From assembly GCA_034401795.1 (NCBI GenBank), contig CM067372.1, positions 17,015,924-17,079,923 on the forward strand: 64,000 nt of DNA, read 5' to 3'. Source of the stretch: Chaetoderma sp. LZ-2023a. Its lineage: Eukaryota > Mollusca > Caudofoveata > Chaetodermatida > Chaetodermatidae. The notes beneath the pieces are model-generated. The model saw only the letters and a list, made by a program, of their open reading frames with translations. It had not been told where the DNA came from and ran no database searches. Of the stretch, positions 1 through 14,500 are shown piece by piece (position 1 is the first letter of the stretch; each line of letters opens with the position of its first letter). The position numbers and the translations under genes were made by a program.

Positions 1-2194
1 GTACTCGTTCTGACCTCATGCTAACAGTAGTCCTATGACCTGTACTCGTTCTGACCCTCATGACAGCAGTGGTACTATTACCTGTACTCGTTCCGACCCT
101 CACGATAACAGTAGTACTATTACCTGTACTCGTTCTGACCCTCATAATAACAGTAATACTATTACCTGTACTCGTTCTGACCCTCATGACAGCAGTAGTA
201 CTATTACCTGTACTCGTTCTGACCCTCATGATAACAGTAGTACTATTACCTGTACTCGTTCTGACCCTCATGATAGCAGTAGTACTATTACCTTTACTCG
301 TTCTGACCCTTATGACAGCAGTAGTACTATTACCTGTACTCATTCTGACCCTTATTACAGCAGTAGTACTATTACCTTTACTCGTTCTGACTCTTATGAC
401 AGCAGTAGTACTATTACCTGTACTCGTTCTGACCCTTATGACAGCAGTAGTACTATTACCTGTACTCATTATGACCCTCATGATAACAGTAGTACTATTA
501 CCTGTACTCATTCTGACCCTCATGATAACAGTAGTACTATTACCGTTACTCGTTCTGACCCTTATGACAGCAGTAGTACTATTACCTGTACTCGTTCTGA
601 CCCTCATGATAACAGTAGTACTATTACCGTTACTCGTTCTGACCCTTATGACAGCAGTAGTACCATTACCTGTACTCGTTCTGACCCTCATGATAGCAGT
701 AGTACTATTACCTGTACTCGTTCTGACCCTCATGATAACAGTAGTACTATTACCTGTACTCGTTCTGACCTCAGGCTAACAGTAGTACTATTACCTGTAC
801 TCGTTCTGACCCTCATGATAGCCGTAGTACTATTACCTGTACTCGTTCTGACCCTCATGATAGCAGTAGTACTATTACCTGTACTCGTTCTGACACTCAC
901 GATAACAGTAGTACTTTTACCTGTACTCGTTCTGACCCTCATGATAACAGTAGTACTATTACATGTACTCATTCTGACCCTCATGACAGCAGTAGTACTA
1001 CTACCTATACTCGTTCTGACCCTCATGATAACAGTAGTACTATTACCTGTACTCGTTCTGACCCTCATGATAGCAGTAGTACTATTACCTTTACTCGTTC
1101 TGACCCTTATGACAGCAGTACTACTATTACCTGTACTCATTCTGACCCTTATTACAGCAGTAGTACTATTACCTGTACTCATTCTGACCCTCATGATAAC
1201 AGTAGTACTATTACCTGTACTCATTCTGACCGTCATGATAACAGTAGTACTATTACCGTTACTCGTTCTGACCCTCATGATAACAGTAGTACTATTACCT
1301 GTACTCGTTCTGACCCTCATGATAGCAGTAGTACTATTACCTGTACTCGTTCTGACCCTTATGACAGCAGTAGTACTATTACCTGTACTCGTTCTGACCC
1401 TCATAATAACAGTAGTACTATTACCTGTACTCGTTGTGACCCTCATGATTACAGTAGTACTATTACCTGTACTCGTTCTGACTCTCGTGACAGCAGTATA
1501 CTCGTTCTGACTCTCGTGACAGCAGTAGTACCTCTGACCCTCATGACAGCAGTAGTACTATTACCTGTACTCGTTCTGACCCTCATGACAGCAGTAGTAC
1601 TATTACCTGTACTCGTTCTGACCCTCATGATAACAGTAGTACTATTACCTGTACTCATTCTGACCCTCATGATAACAGTAGTACTATTACCTGTACTCGT
1701 TCTGACCCTCATGATAACAGTAGTACTATTACCTGTACTCATTCTGACCCTCATGATAACAGTAGTACTATTACCTTTACTCGTTCTGACCCTTATGACA
1801 GCAGTAGTACTATTACCTGTACTCATTCTGACCCTTATGACAGCAGTAGTACTATTACCTGTACTCATTCTGACCCTCATGATAACAGTAGTACTATTAC
1901 CTGTACTCATTCTGACCCTCATGACAGCAGCAGTACTATTAGCTGTACTCGTTCTGACCCTCATGATAACAGTAGTACTTATACCTGTACTCGTTCTGAC
2001 CCTCATGATAGCAGTAGTACTATTACCTGTACTCGTTCTGACCCTCATGATAACAGTAGTACTATTACCTGTACCTGTTCTGACCCTAATGATAACAGTA
2101 GTACTATTACCTGTATTCGTTCTGACCCTCATGATAACAGTAGTACTATTACCTGTACTCATTCTGACCCTCATGATAACAGTGGTACTATTAC
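1..2194 (-). repeat. 42-bp minisatellite built on the w14 donor junction (about 52 copies)
   Basis: The tandem array has a 42-bp unit and runs off the left edge. On the minus strand each unit contains the last exon bases of w14 (ATCATGAGGGTCAGAACG, then AGTACAG), its donor GTAATAG and about ten more intron bases. Because 42 is divisible by 3, the exon frame stays open through runs of units as repeats of [14 protein letters not shown] (14 residues). It is unbroken from the exon to about 1449 and again from 1446 to 730. Units differ by a few substitutions; some have AACG|GTAATAG as the junction. Short irregular units lie near 1485-1545. The long open frames on the plus strand are by-products of the periodicity. 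Confidence 0.95.
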
Positions 2195-2291
2195 CTGTAC
2201 TCGTTCTGACCCTCATGATAGCATCAAAGGCAACTGGTCTCTCAATGTTCTGTTTTAAATCTGTCATGAAGCGGTCACCATCCAGGTCAGC
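2195..2291 (-). CDS. Sec24CD: Sec24CD exon w14 (start of beta-sandwich)
   Basis: This exon has 97 nt to the first donor, with acceptor ACTTCTTGTAG|GCTGAC. It reads [20 protein letters not shown] followed by [12 protein letters not shown], then one base of a Gly codon. [12 protein letters not shown] is invariant in the C/D class. The 3' edge is ambiguous. The last 25 bases and the donor (AACGAGTACAG|GTAATAG) recur every 42 bases down to position 1, so the spliceosome faces about 50 equivalent donors. Using a more distal one would add multiples of 14 residues in frame. The following exon is outside the window. Confidence 0.93.
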
Positions 2292-2494
2292 CTACAAGAA
2301 GTATAAATGCAACAATTAAAAAATACAAGTTCAAGTTAGTTACTTTTATTTTCAGTTTAAACACAGTATGATAGACATTATAGGTTGCTTGTAATTAAGG
2401 TATTGCCTATGAGCCTTACAAGCAACTAGGTTAATATTTGTGTATCTTCACACTATAATACATATATAATAGACATTTAATACTACCAGCAGAA

Positions 2495-2558
<64 letters not shown>

Positions 2559-5500
2559 GGAATGGGAATGAGTGAGTGAGAGAGATGAAAGATTATGATG
2601 GCGGAATTTAATAATTACTAACAATGTATCGTTTCAATGATTTTTTTATGTGACCTTTTCCACAGGCGTTGTGCCCTAAAATTGACCTCTACTTCATTCC
2701 ATGCAATAAGTTATTTTCCTGCTACCCTAGCGTATTCTTGCAAATTGTGTGTGTAGATTTTGTTTTGCGCGCGTGTGGTATTTGTGGATGTTTTCGGTTT
2801 TTATGATAATGAGTTGGGTAAGATATTGTGATGGAAGTCACATACCATGGTATACAGCTGCATTCTGCCAATATCTGTCAGCTTTAATAAATTCTCTTTT
2901 TTAAAGAGATTTTGGTGTACTTTGTTGTATGTAAATAATTTGATGCTTCTCTTTTCTAATCCAGCCAACTTGCCGAGTTTTTGTGTGTGTGTGTTTGTCC
3001 AGATTGCATTGCAATATGTTACCAAAATAAAACTGTAACCGTTTGTTAGTCATGCGTGTGTGCATGCATGCCTTTGTGAGTATGTGTGTGTGTGCTTCAT
3101 ATATGTATATGATGATGTACATAGCTCTATGTGCGAGCGTACATGCATGCGTACATGCATATATGTCTGTACACACGCCCGTATGTTTCTGTGTGCATGT
3201 TTGTGTGCTATGGGCATACACGTGTGTAATATCTACCTGGAAGTAGCTGTATTTATACATGTTTCCAGAGGTGAATCTGCATACGTCACTTATTGATGCC
3301 ACATCGATGTACGAGTTTGGAAAGAGAAATAGGTCAACGCTACATCCAGCTGCGACACAATCATGTCCAAGTTTGGTGTAAAACGGGATATTGGGGCTCA
3401 GTAATGTCTGTAAACACAAGATACAGGATATGAGGACTGCAAGAGCACACGATACAGAATGAGGGCTCAGTAATGTCTGCAAGAACACAAGCCACAGAAT
3501 GAGGGCGCAGTAATGTCTGCAAGAACACAAGATATGAGAGTTCAGTAATGGCTACAAGAACACAAGATATGAGAGCTCAGTAATGCTACAAGAACACAAG
3601 ATATGAGGGCTCAGTAATGTCTGCAAGACACAAGATTCAGGATATGAAGGCTCAGTAACGTCTACAAGAAAAAGATACAAGATGAGGGCTCAGTAATGGC
3701 TACAAGAACACATGATATGAGGGCTAAGAAATGTCTACAAGAACACATGATATGAGGGCTCAGTAATGTCTACAAGAACACAAGATATAACATGTATAAG
3801 GGCTCAGCTATGTCTACAAGAACACATGATATGAGGGCTCAGTAATGTCTACAATAACACAAGATATAACATGTATAAGGGCTCAGCTATGTCTACAAGA
3901 ACACATGATATGAGGGCTCAGTAATGTCTACAATAACACAAGATATAACATGTATAAGGGCTCAGCTATGTCTACAAGAACACAAGATATGAGGGCTCAG
4001 GAATGTCTACAAGAACACAAGATATAACATGTATAAGGGCTCAGTTGTCTACAAGAGCACAGGATATGAGGGCTCAGTTATGTCTACAAGAGAACAAGAT
4101 ATGAGGGCTCAGTTATGTCTACAAGAGCACAAGATATGAGGGCTTAGTTGTCTACAAGAACACAAGATAAACAGCTAGAGTACACCTGATAAATATGTAG
4201 TCATCATGTTTAATAAACAAAAAACAAAAACATGTTAGTTAGTACAAATTTGAATACACAGCATGAATTATGACGAACATGTAATGTAACTATCAGAGAA
4301 GAATGTAAATGCACAGGATGGAACGATGAAGATTTTTAACATTAGACACATCTTTGGGTGGTGTACAATAATCTTGTTAAGTTTCGAACAATTTTCCCTC
4401 AAACTGTGGAAATTGCAGCGACAAGGTTTTCGGGACATACTGATTGGCGGATCTACGGATCAATGGGATGGACCGATGAATAAATGTTTAACATTAGGCA
4501 CATCTTTGGGTGGTGTACAATCTTCCTGTCAAGTTTCAAACAAATCTCTCAAACTGTAGGAGTTGCAGCAACAAGATTTTCGGGACGTACTCTTGGCAGG
4601 AGTTACAAATGGATAGGATAGACCGATGAGGATTTTTAACATTAGGCACATCTTTAGGTGGTGTACAATCTTATTGCCAAGTTTCAAACAATTCTCTCAA
4701 AACCTTTAAAACCTGAAATCTCAGCATCTCAATTGGAAAGCAAATATTCCAGAGTTAGTTGTTGAATATTTTGAAACTAATGACTTAGGCAGGAACATAA
4801 GTCAGCTGCTCAACAGCTCCCACTCAAATTAGTTTCAAAATATTCAACATATTTCATATATATTAAATTAAGACCTTATTGTCTCTAGTCTGTAGACTAG
4901 ATAGAATTAACTGATGAAGACTAACTGCAAACATGTTCATAAGTGATATTGAAGTAAGATGTGGCTAATATTTGTAATATGTGGCTAACAAAAATTATAT
5001 TTGGTTAATCGATTGGCTAGAAAATTGCAAAAGCCAGATCTGTCCCTGTACCACTATATATATACACCTGTGCAAAAGTTAAGCACCACCCTATTTTTAC
5101 GCACATGCGAGGGTATATTCATGTGCTATGAAGAAAGCAATAGGATAAACATTTATGTACCCATCCATCTTAGTGCAAGAGGTAATAATGCAACTAGAGG
5201 AATGCTGATTATGATGGTGGGGAAACACTGTATGTTTTTGTTTGAACTTGAAAACGAGGCCTGAATATGGTTACGTTGACACAACTGACAACTGTTGCCC
5301 TACAGTTGACACACGTGGCTAGATTGTCATTAATGGTGTCTGAAAACGAAGTTTAACATCTGTGCACGAGTTTGAGACTGTCATTATTAATACCGGGTAT
5401 ATCCACCTTGTGCCTGGATGACGGCCTGGACACGACGTCTCATGCTGGTCACCAACCGACTGATACGCCATTGTGGTATTCGTTGCCATTCAAGATGGAG

Positions 5501-8500
5501 TGCGTCTGTTAATTCCTGTAGGTTCTGCACAGGAGGATCCCTCCTTCTCACCATGTTTCCCAGAATGTCCCAGATATGCTCAATAGGGTTCATGTCAGGG
5601 CTCCTTGCTGGCCATGGTAGGGTTTCTATGGCATTCTGGCGGAGGTATTCATGCACAGCTCTAGCACGATGTGGTCGGGCGTTGTCATCCATGAATATAG
5701 GGTGGGTTCCAGGTGCATGATTTACAAAATGAGGGACCACAACTCTATCCAGTATGGAATCTTGATATCTTTGTCCATTTAGTGTTCCAGGTACAGTCAA
5801 CAGATCCAGCTTACAATCAAATGAGATGCACCCCCATATCATAACGGAACCTCCACCAAATGGAACTTCCTCCATGATGTTACGTTGGTCGTACGCCGTG
5901 CGTCTGGACCTCCATACACGAGTTCGACCATCTGTGGCATGAAGCAGGAACCGACTTTCATCGGACCAGTGTACCCGTCTCCAGGATCTCATGTTCCAGT
6001 GTCTTCTTTCGTTGCACCACCTCAGACGCTCCTCTTTGTGGTGTGCAGTGAGGAGAGGACGTCTGACAGGTCTCCTAGCTTTCATGCCAGCAGCATACAG
6101 TCTCCTTTTGACGGTAGACATTGACACTCTATTGCGCGTTTCCCATTGCTGGCTGAGCACTCTGCTGTTGGTGAATGGAGATCTCCTAACAAGGCGTACT
6201 AGGGCTCGATCATCACGGGCAGTAGTCTTCTTCGGTCTTCCAGATCTAGGCCTGTCCTTCACCTCGTTAGTTTGCCCATGTTTTGCAATCAAACGACTGA
6301 TTACAGTATGGTTAATGTTCAGCTGTCTGCCAATCTCTCTGCATGACATACCAGTGGTATGCATGCCTATGATTTGCCATTTCACACGATCACTTAACCT
6401 TCGTCTTGCCATAGCGGTTCACAATCAAGAGCTAATTCTCTCTGTACAAATAAACCACGGTCATGAACACAAAATTCCTAATCTTGTCGCCTAAATCTGT
6501 ATGTAATGTTCTACACCTCAAACTGGACTTTTACATAACTGAACACGTGTGCTGTTTCCCGCCACGCACGGACATCAAGCGGCGTGAAGTCATGCATGCA
6601 TGTGCATTTCGTACTTGGAATTATGTCAGCTAACGCGGGGACAAAAAGTATGGCAGCCTAGTTGTACCATCATGTTTCTACGTTCTATTGTTTTTGCTGG
6701 TGCTTAACTTTTGCACAGGTGTATATATATATACCTTCTCTTTGTCAGTTCCCAGCAGATTCCTATCATCACGGTTTTTCAGCTTGCCAGGTGCCTTAGC
6801 TGTAGGGAGAGATGAGTGGAAGATGAACAGTTTTCCCGGGCATTCGGCTGCCTTCATCGCATCAAGACCAGCCTGTATAACGGGACCAAGTACAATTTCT
6901 GTCTCACGAGACTCGGCAAACATGGCAGGTATCTGAGCCAGCAGGCTGTAATGAAGACAACAAAAAGTTAAAAGCAGTCCAATTGTGGACAAGGTCACCT
7001 TGTTGCCGAGATGAATACATGCAAAGTGATATCTGGGAAGAGGCCCAATGATACTGAGGTGTATACATGCATATTCAGAGGAGTGCCCATGTTATTGAGG
7101 TGAATACCTGGATGAGCCGCCTTGTTGCTGGGGTGAATACATGTAAAGATATATATATATATTATTTGGGATGAGGCCCAATGTTACCGAGGTGGATACA
7201 TGCATAGAGGTAAGTATGAATGCTTACCTGTCAATGACGGCCTCAGATTCAGACATTTTGACTAGAAAGCCATCGAGTAGCGGCACAAACATATCTTCGA
7301 GATCAGAAACAACAAGCATCTGAGGCTGTGCTAATGAACCCTGAATCATAAGTACCATAATAAAGGTCAAGATCAAAAGTAAAGTAAGAGTATAAAGTGT
7401 GGGCTGAAGTGATGGTCGTCTTAGTATAGGTCCACCCCCTTCAGACCAAACTTGGACACATGGTTATATATTTCAAACGGATGCACCACTGTCCCATTGA
7501 AGTCATGAGGTCAATGGTTACTGTGACCTTGGTATAAAACTGTTTTGTGGGTTAGGTTTTTGGTTTAACGTAACATTTAACATTGTCATATCTCAGGATT
7601 GGTTCACACTATTTGAATTAAACTATTGGTCAGAGGGATGATGATGATGATGATGACGATGATGATGATAACAAGAGGCCCAAGGGCCTGTGGCGCTCAC
7701 CTGGACCATTAGCATTTGAACCATTTGCATTTAAATAGATATGATGGATCATTTCCGGAAAATACAAGATGGCCACCCAAAAAAATGACCAATTAAAATT
7801 CTGAATAGATGTCTAAAGTCTACCATGATAGGGTCGTTCTAGACAAATTTGGTTGAAATATGTCAAGCGACTAAGGAAAAGCAACGTATTGACAATTTCT
7901 GGTAAATTTGTCATAAAATCTATGATTTTATCCCAAAAATTTCTCAATCAAAATTCCGAATAGAATTTCTAGAGCCTACCACCATAGAATCCATCTACTG
8001 AAATTTGTTTGAAATATGTCAAGCAGCTAAGGAGGCGGCGTAGCAATTTGACAATTTCCAGTAAATTTTTCATATCTAAGATTTTCACCCAAAAAACTCA
8101 TCAATTAAAATTCTGAAAAGATATTCTAGTGCCTACCACCATAGAATGCATCTAGTCAAATTTGGTTGAAATATGTCAAGCTGCTAAGGAGGAGTAGCAT
8201 TTTGACCATTTCCGGTAGATTTTTCATAAAATCTCAGATTTTCACCCAAAAAATTGATCATTCAAAATTCTGAAAAGACGATCTAGAGCCTATCACAATA
8301 GAATCCTTTCAGTCCAATTTGGTTGAAATCTGTCAAAATGGTAAGAAGTAGAGATTTGACAATTTCCAGTAAATTTTAATAAAATCTAGGATTTTCACCC
8401 AAAATATTTACGCAACAAAATTCTAAATGGAAGTTCTAGAGCCTATGAACATAGGATTCTTTCAGCCCAATTTGGTTCAAATTGGTCAAAATAGTAAGAA

Positions 8501-11500
8501 GAAGGAAATTGACAATTTGCGGTAAATTTTTAATAAAATCTAATTTTTTTCACCAAAAATATTTACGAATCAAAATTATGAATGCAAGTTCTATAACCTA
8601 TGACCATAGGATCCTTTCAGCCAAATTTGATTGAAATCGGTTAAATGGGTAAGAAGAAGCAATTTGACAATTTCCGGTAAATTTTTAATAAAATCCAGAA
8701 TTTTCGCTCAAAATTTTTACGCAACAAAATTCTGAATGGATGTCCTCGAGCCTATGACCATAGGATTCTTTCAGCCCAATTTGGTTCAAATCGGTCAAAA
8801 TTCTACGGAGAAGCAATTTGACAATTTCCTATAAATTTTTAATAAAATCTAAGTTTTTCACCCAAAATATTTACGAATCAAAATTATGAATGCAAGTTCT
8901 ATAACCTATGACCATAGGATCATTTCAGCCAAATTTGATTGAAATCGGTTAAATGGGTAAGAAGAAGAAATTGACAATTTCCGGTAAATTTTTAATAAAA
9001 TCTAGAATTTTCGCTCAAAATTTGTACGCAACAAAATTCTGAATGGATGTCCTCGAGCCTATGACCATAGGATTCTTTCAGCCCAATTTGGTTCAAATCG
9101 GTCAAAATTCTACGGAGAAGCAATTTGACAATTTCCTATATATTTTTAATAAAATCTAAGTTTTTCACCCAAAATATTTACGAATCAAAATTATGAATGC
9201 AAGTTCTATAACCTATGAGCATAGGATCCTTTCAGCCAAATTTGATTGAAATCGGTTAAATGGGTAAGAAGAAGCAATTTGACAATTTCCGGTAAATTTT
9301 TAATAAAATCTAGAATTTTCGCTCAAAATTTTTACGCAACAAAATTCTGAATGGATGTCCTCGAGCCTATGACCATAGGATTCATTCAGCCCAATTTGGT
9401 TCAAATCGGTCAAAATTCTACGGAGAAGCAATCTGACAATTTCCTATAAATTTTTAATAAAATCTAAGTTTTTCACCAAAAATATTTACGAATCAAAATT
9501 CTGAATGGAGGTTCTATAATCTATGACCATAGGATCCTTTCGACCAAATTTGATTGAAATCGGTCAAAAGAGTAAGAAGAAATAATTTGACAATTTCTGG
9601 TAAATTTTTAATAAAATCTACGATTTTGAGCCAAAAGATTTATGAATCAAAATTCCAAATGTAAGTTCAAGATCCGAGCACAATAGCATCCTTTCACCAA
9701 AATTTAGTTAAGATTCTGGCGGACAGATGAACGGACGGACGGTCGCCACAGCATAAGCTCACTTGGCCTTTCAGGCCAGGTGAGCTAATAATGATAATGA
9801 TGATGGTTGACTGTGCTCTGCGCCTGCTGTTTTGCTAACGAGTTCTTTCAATCGTTCACTGATTTAGTGCAGGATCTTAATGCGATTCTGTCTTAGTTCA
9901 GTTTGATGTTCATTTTTACTGCTTTGACAAATACATAGTCGCAGTGTGTTCTGTTCTTCAAACAGCCTTGTAACATGTGCATCCTTTGAATAGTATTCCT
10001 GGCTGCACTGTTTTTAGCAGCTGATGTCGCCACACATTTTAGGACTTGACTTAAGGCTTTGTTTTAGGCTTGTGTGATTACGTGATTAAATCGATCGCGA
10101 TTGTGTTTTAAATCGGGAATTTATGATTAAAAATTAAATAATCGAATAATCGTGAATATTTTTTATTGCATAAAATATTTCAAAACCTAAGTTTCAATTA
10201 CTTTTTGATGCGATCGGTCATGCTTAGTGAATGTATGTCCATTTGCAGGTCAAGAGAGAGCTATTTTTGAAAATGTATTACTGGAAGGCATTCCAGTGAT
10301 ACATTTTCAAAAATAGTCTTCTCTTGCCCTGCAAATAGACTTTTCTAAACACCATTGTAATTTTCGTCATTGATATTCTTTTGTTGTTATGTTTTGGTAA
10401 TTTTTATCCAAGCTGATTAATCGAGTAATCACGATTATTTTTTAATAATCAATCGCGATCACTCGCCACAATAATCGCACCAGCCTACTTTGTTTGGTTT
10501 ACAGTCGAGGTCACCTGTGGCCATTTGCTCAATTATTGTTTTCCTATATGATGCTTGGATGGCCTTGTCATTAGTTAGTTTTGAGCGACCACGGTTGACC
10601 TTGGATTTATGATTTTAGGGTCGCTTCTAGATGAGGCACATTTGGTCACACTGTAATCAGGCAATTACTGATTACTGGTTTGTGGTCAGAACTTAGGTCT
10701 GTACAACATAGAATCGTGAGTCTCTGAGTAACCCATTCACCTTGCACAGTACGTATTCAATCTGATTAATGGTTGTTTTTCTGGTTTTAGTTGTTTTGTC
10801 GGCCGTGTCATGTCCATGTTGTTCAATTATGACAAGGGTGCCCAAAGGCTGTGTTTGTTGCATATACACCAGGAGAGCAGATGAAGGCATCTAATGTATC
10901 TCTGTTACTGTTGCATTTTCCCATTCCGTAAGAACCAGCACTCAAATCTAACCCCGTTTGTTTGTCTGTTTTGCTTCGTTTTCTGAGTTTGGAGTTTAAG
11001 TCACCACATACATGCGGTAAATTGATAGTTGTGTGTAATTCATCATAGAAGAAGTGAAGGATTGAAGGATTGTTATGTGATTTCTCAACAGTTTACCCTA
11101 CATGTATAGCAAGTGGATGGAACACAATGCTAATGAGGTCAAAGGTAAAGGTCATTGTAACATTTGTATTAAAATTAGTAAGTATGAGACATTATTGCCT
11201 GCCATTAGTCATATTTTCCTTTCAATTTGATATTTATTTTAACCCTTTAATACTCAAAGTTGTCAAAGACAATTTCAATTTTCTCACAGAAAATGACAAT
11301 TTCCAGTCTAAGAGGTTGATTTGGGAAATTTATCACTGAGTGATTGGCTCGGATAACCAAAGGTAACTTTTAAAAAATTGTCGCCTCTTGGTCTGCAAAT
11401 GGACATTTCTCACGACCACTGCAGAAGCTGTTTTGGCCAGTTTGAGTGTTAAAGAGTTAAAAATGTCATGTTAATAGCGAGTCAACGACGGCACCAACAA

Positions 11501-14500
11501 CAGATATCATCTACCTTACATAGGCCTTTATGGCACGCACACAACAACAGATATCATCTACCTTACATAGGCCTTCATGGCACGCACACAACAACAGATA
11601 TCATCTACCTTACATAGACCTTTACGGCACCAAAAACAGACCGTACACAGGTCTTTATGGCATGCACACAACAACAAATATCATCTACCTTATACAGGCC
11701 TTTATGGGACGCACACAACAACAGATATCATCTACCTTACACAGGGGCACGCACACAACAACAGATATCATCTACCTTACACAGGCCTTTATGGCACGCA
11801 CACAACAACAGATATCATCTACCTTACACAGGCCTTTATGGGACGCACACAACAACAGATATCATCTACCTTACATAGGCCTTCATGGCACACACACAAC
11901 AGCTATCATCTACCTTACACAGGGGCACGCACACAACAACAGATATCATCTACCTTACACAGGCCTTTATGGCATGCACACAACAACAGATATCATCTAC
12001 CTTAAAGAGGCCTTTATGGGACGCACACAACAACAGATATCATCTACCTTACACAGGGGCACGCACACAACAACAGATATCATCTACCGTACACAGGCCT
12101 TTATGGCACGCACACAACAACAGATATCATCTACCTTACACAGGCCTTTATGGCACGTACACAACAACAGATATCATCTACCTTACACAGGCCTTCATGG
12201 GACGCACACAACAACATATATCATCTACCTTACATAGGCCTTCATGGCACACACACAACAGATATCATCTACCTTACACAGACCTTTATGGCACGCACAC
12301 AACAGATATCATCTACCTTACACAGGCCTTTATGGCACGCACACAACAACAGATATCATCTACCTTACACAGGCCTTCATGGCACACACACAACAACAGA
12401 TATCATCTACCTGACACAGACCTTTATGGCATGCACACAACAACAGATATCATCTACCTTACATAGGCCTTTATGGCACGCACACAACAACAGATATCAT
12501 CTACCTTACATAGGCCTTTATGGAATGCACACAACAACAGATATCATCTACCTTACATAGGCCTTTATGGCACGCACACAGAGCTGTATCACTTGGTGAT
12601 TACACATCAACTGTACGTATTGTTAAATGTAATGGATGAATCCGATCCGTCACTCAAATATGACATCATAATCAATTACGTCACATGTAAGCCGGCATCA
12701 CATCCAAATGAACAATGAATGTCTCTGTCAGGAACATTTGAAATCAGTTGTACGAATTGTATGTCTTTGATAGAGTTACTATTTAATAAACATTTTGTTG
12801 AATATTTTGAAACTAAATTTCAAAATAGGTAACAACACCACCGTCAAAATAGTTTTAAACTAGTCAATAGCTTACCTGTACAGTTACCTTGTAATTGGGA
12901 TTCTGACAATTCTTGTACAGTTACCTTGTAATTGGGATTCTGAGAATTCTTAGTCCAAAGTGTACATATAAATCCATCCAACAATGCGTAAAAAGGTGGA
13001 CAGAGCTTAGCTAGAAATGGATCTTGCTACTAGGCACTTACCTTTACATTGTAGAAATGTAGTTCATTTGAGTATGTGACAAAACCTACTCTAACTTCAG
13101 ACTCGTTAGCACCGGCCTCTCTGTAGAGAAAACAAAAAGATACATTCAATGTTATTAAATAGCTCAGTGTGCAGCAAACATTCAAGTATAAATGTATGAA
13201 TAAAACTTTCTGTGAAACACATTCCAACTGATGAAACTGGCAAATTACATGTATGCAGACATACAGACACGCACGCACGCACGCACGCACGCACACACAG
13301 ACACTCCAACTGATGAAACTGGCAAATTACATGCATGCAGGCATACACAGACGCATGTACGCACGCGCACACACACACGCACACAGACACACACTCCAAC
13401 TGATGAAACTGGAGAATTAGAAGCACGTCACACATATACACTCAACACGCACAGACTAACATGCACATACACGACTGCAGATTTTTTGAAAAACTTGATT
13501 AAATCACATGAATCCTCATAGAGCTCTTAACCGTTTGACCACTAAGTTTTTGCAGACGACATATTCCAGGGTTTATATCTCTGGACCGGCTAAACAGTTT
13601 GAAAACAATTTGACTGAAAGTTGTTGGTGGCTAAGCCACCAACAACTTTCAGTCAAATTGTTTTCAAAATATTCAGCAAGTCAAGCCGTTTTGTTCATTG
13701 AAATTATTGTCTGGTGGCTTGCAGCAGCAAAACAATTAAAAGGAAGCTACCTGGGTAAATTGATGAGTATCTCCTCCTTTAAGCGAGAGCATATGAGTTG
13801 TACCAGTCCACTTTTCACGCTGTTATATGAGACATCAATCATAAAGATGTAGGCTGGTGGCTTTGGCAGGACACCATTCTGTCACATAAATAACACACAA
13901 TTAACACTAATCCTTTAATGGTCAAGCCGGACAGAACCGGCCTCGGCCTCGGCAGTGCTCCTGGGAAATGTCAATCTTCAGGACAAGAGAAGACCCATTT
14001 TGAAACTTTACTACTGGAATGACTGTCTCGATAATCGAGCCAGTCATTCCAGTGATAAATTTTCAACAAGGGTCTTCTCTTGGCTTGCAAAATGGACATT
14101 TTCTTCGAAATTTGAGTGATTAAAGCCTAGTTAGAAAGAAATATCATCTAATGATAAGCCCTGATACATGATGATTATTGACTTAGTTTACAAATACTGT
14201 GGCTAATATTGATTGTTCCCAGATATTGCAAGCACAGACCCACACATCCACCAATTAGTTTTTGAGAACAATTCTCATGGTTGGCTAATAAAATCCCAAA
14301 ATAGGCTAATATCTAAGAACACAGTTAAAGGAAAAACAACCTCATGTAACCATACAGGTAAGCTGTTGAATATTTTGAAATTAATTTGACTGGAATCTGT
14401 TAACTATACACCTGTGCAAAAGTTAAGCACCACCCTATTTTTACGCACATGCAAGGGTATATTCATGTGCTATGAAGAAAGCAATAGCATAAACATTTAT

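Noticed and set aside
35-1510. 491-codon and other long frames on both strands in the 42-bp array
   Set aside because: They follow from the unit length being a multiple of 3. Only the minus frame continuous with exon w14 has any claim to translation.
5418-6494. Plus-strand frames of 79-167 codons over the Tc1 copies (also at 15217-15826 and the minus strand of copy 3)
   Set aside because: Antisense shadows of the transposase gene, repeated in all three copies.
11490-12585. Whether the 46-47-bp array is also seeded by a splice junction (TGTAAG|GTAGAT)
   Set aside because: The nearest exon edges (13042, 7340) do not match. The resemblance to the w8 donor TGTAAG|GTAGG is only about 10 bases and the exon is 8 kb away.
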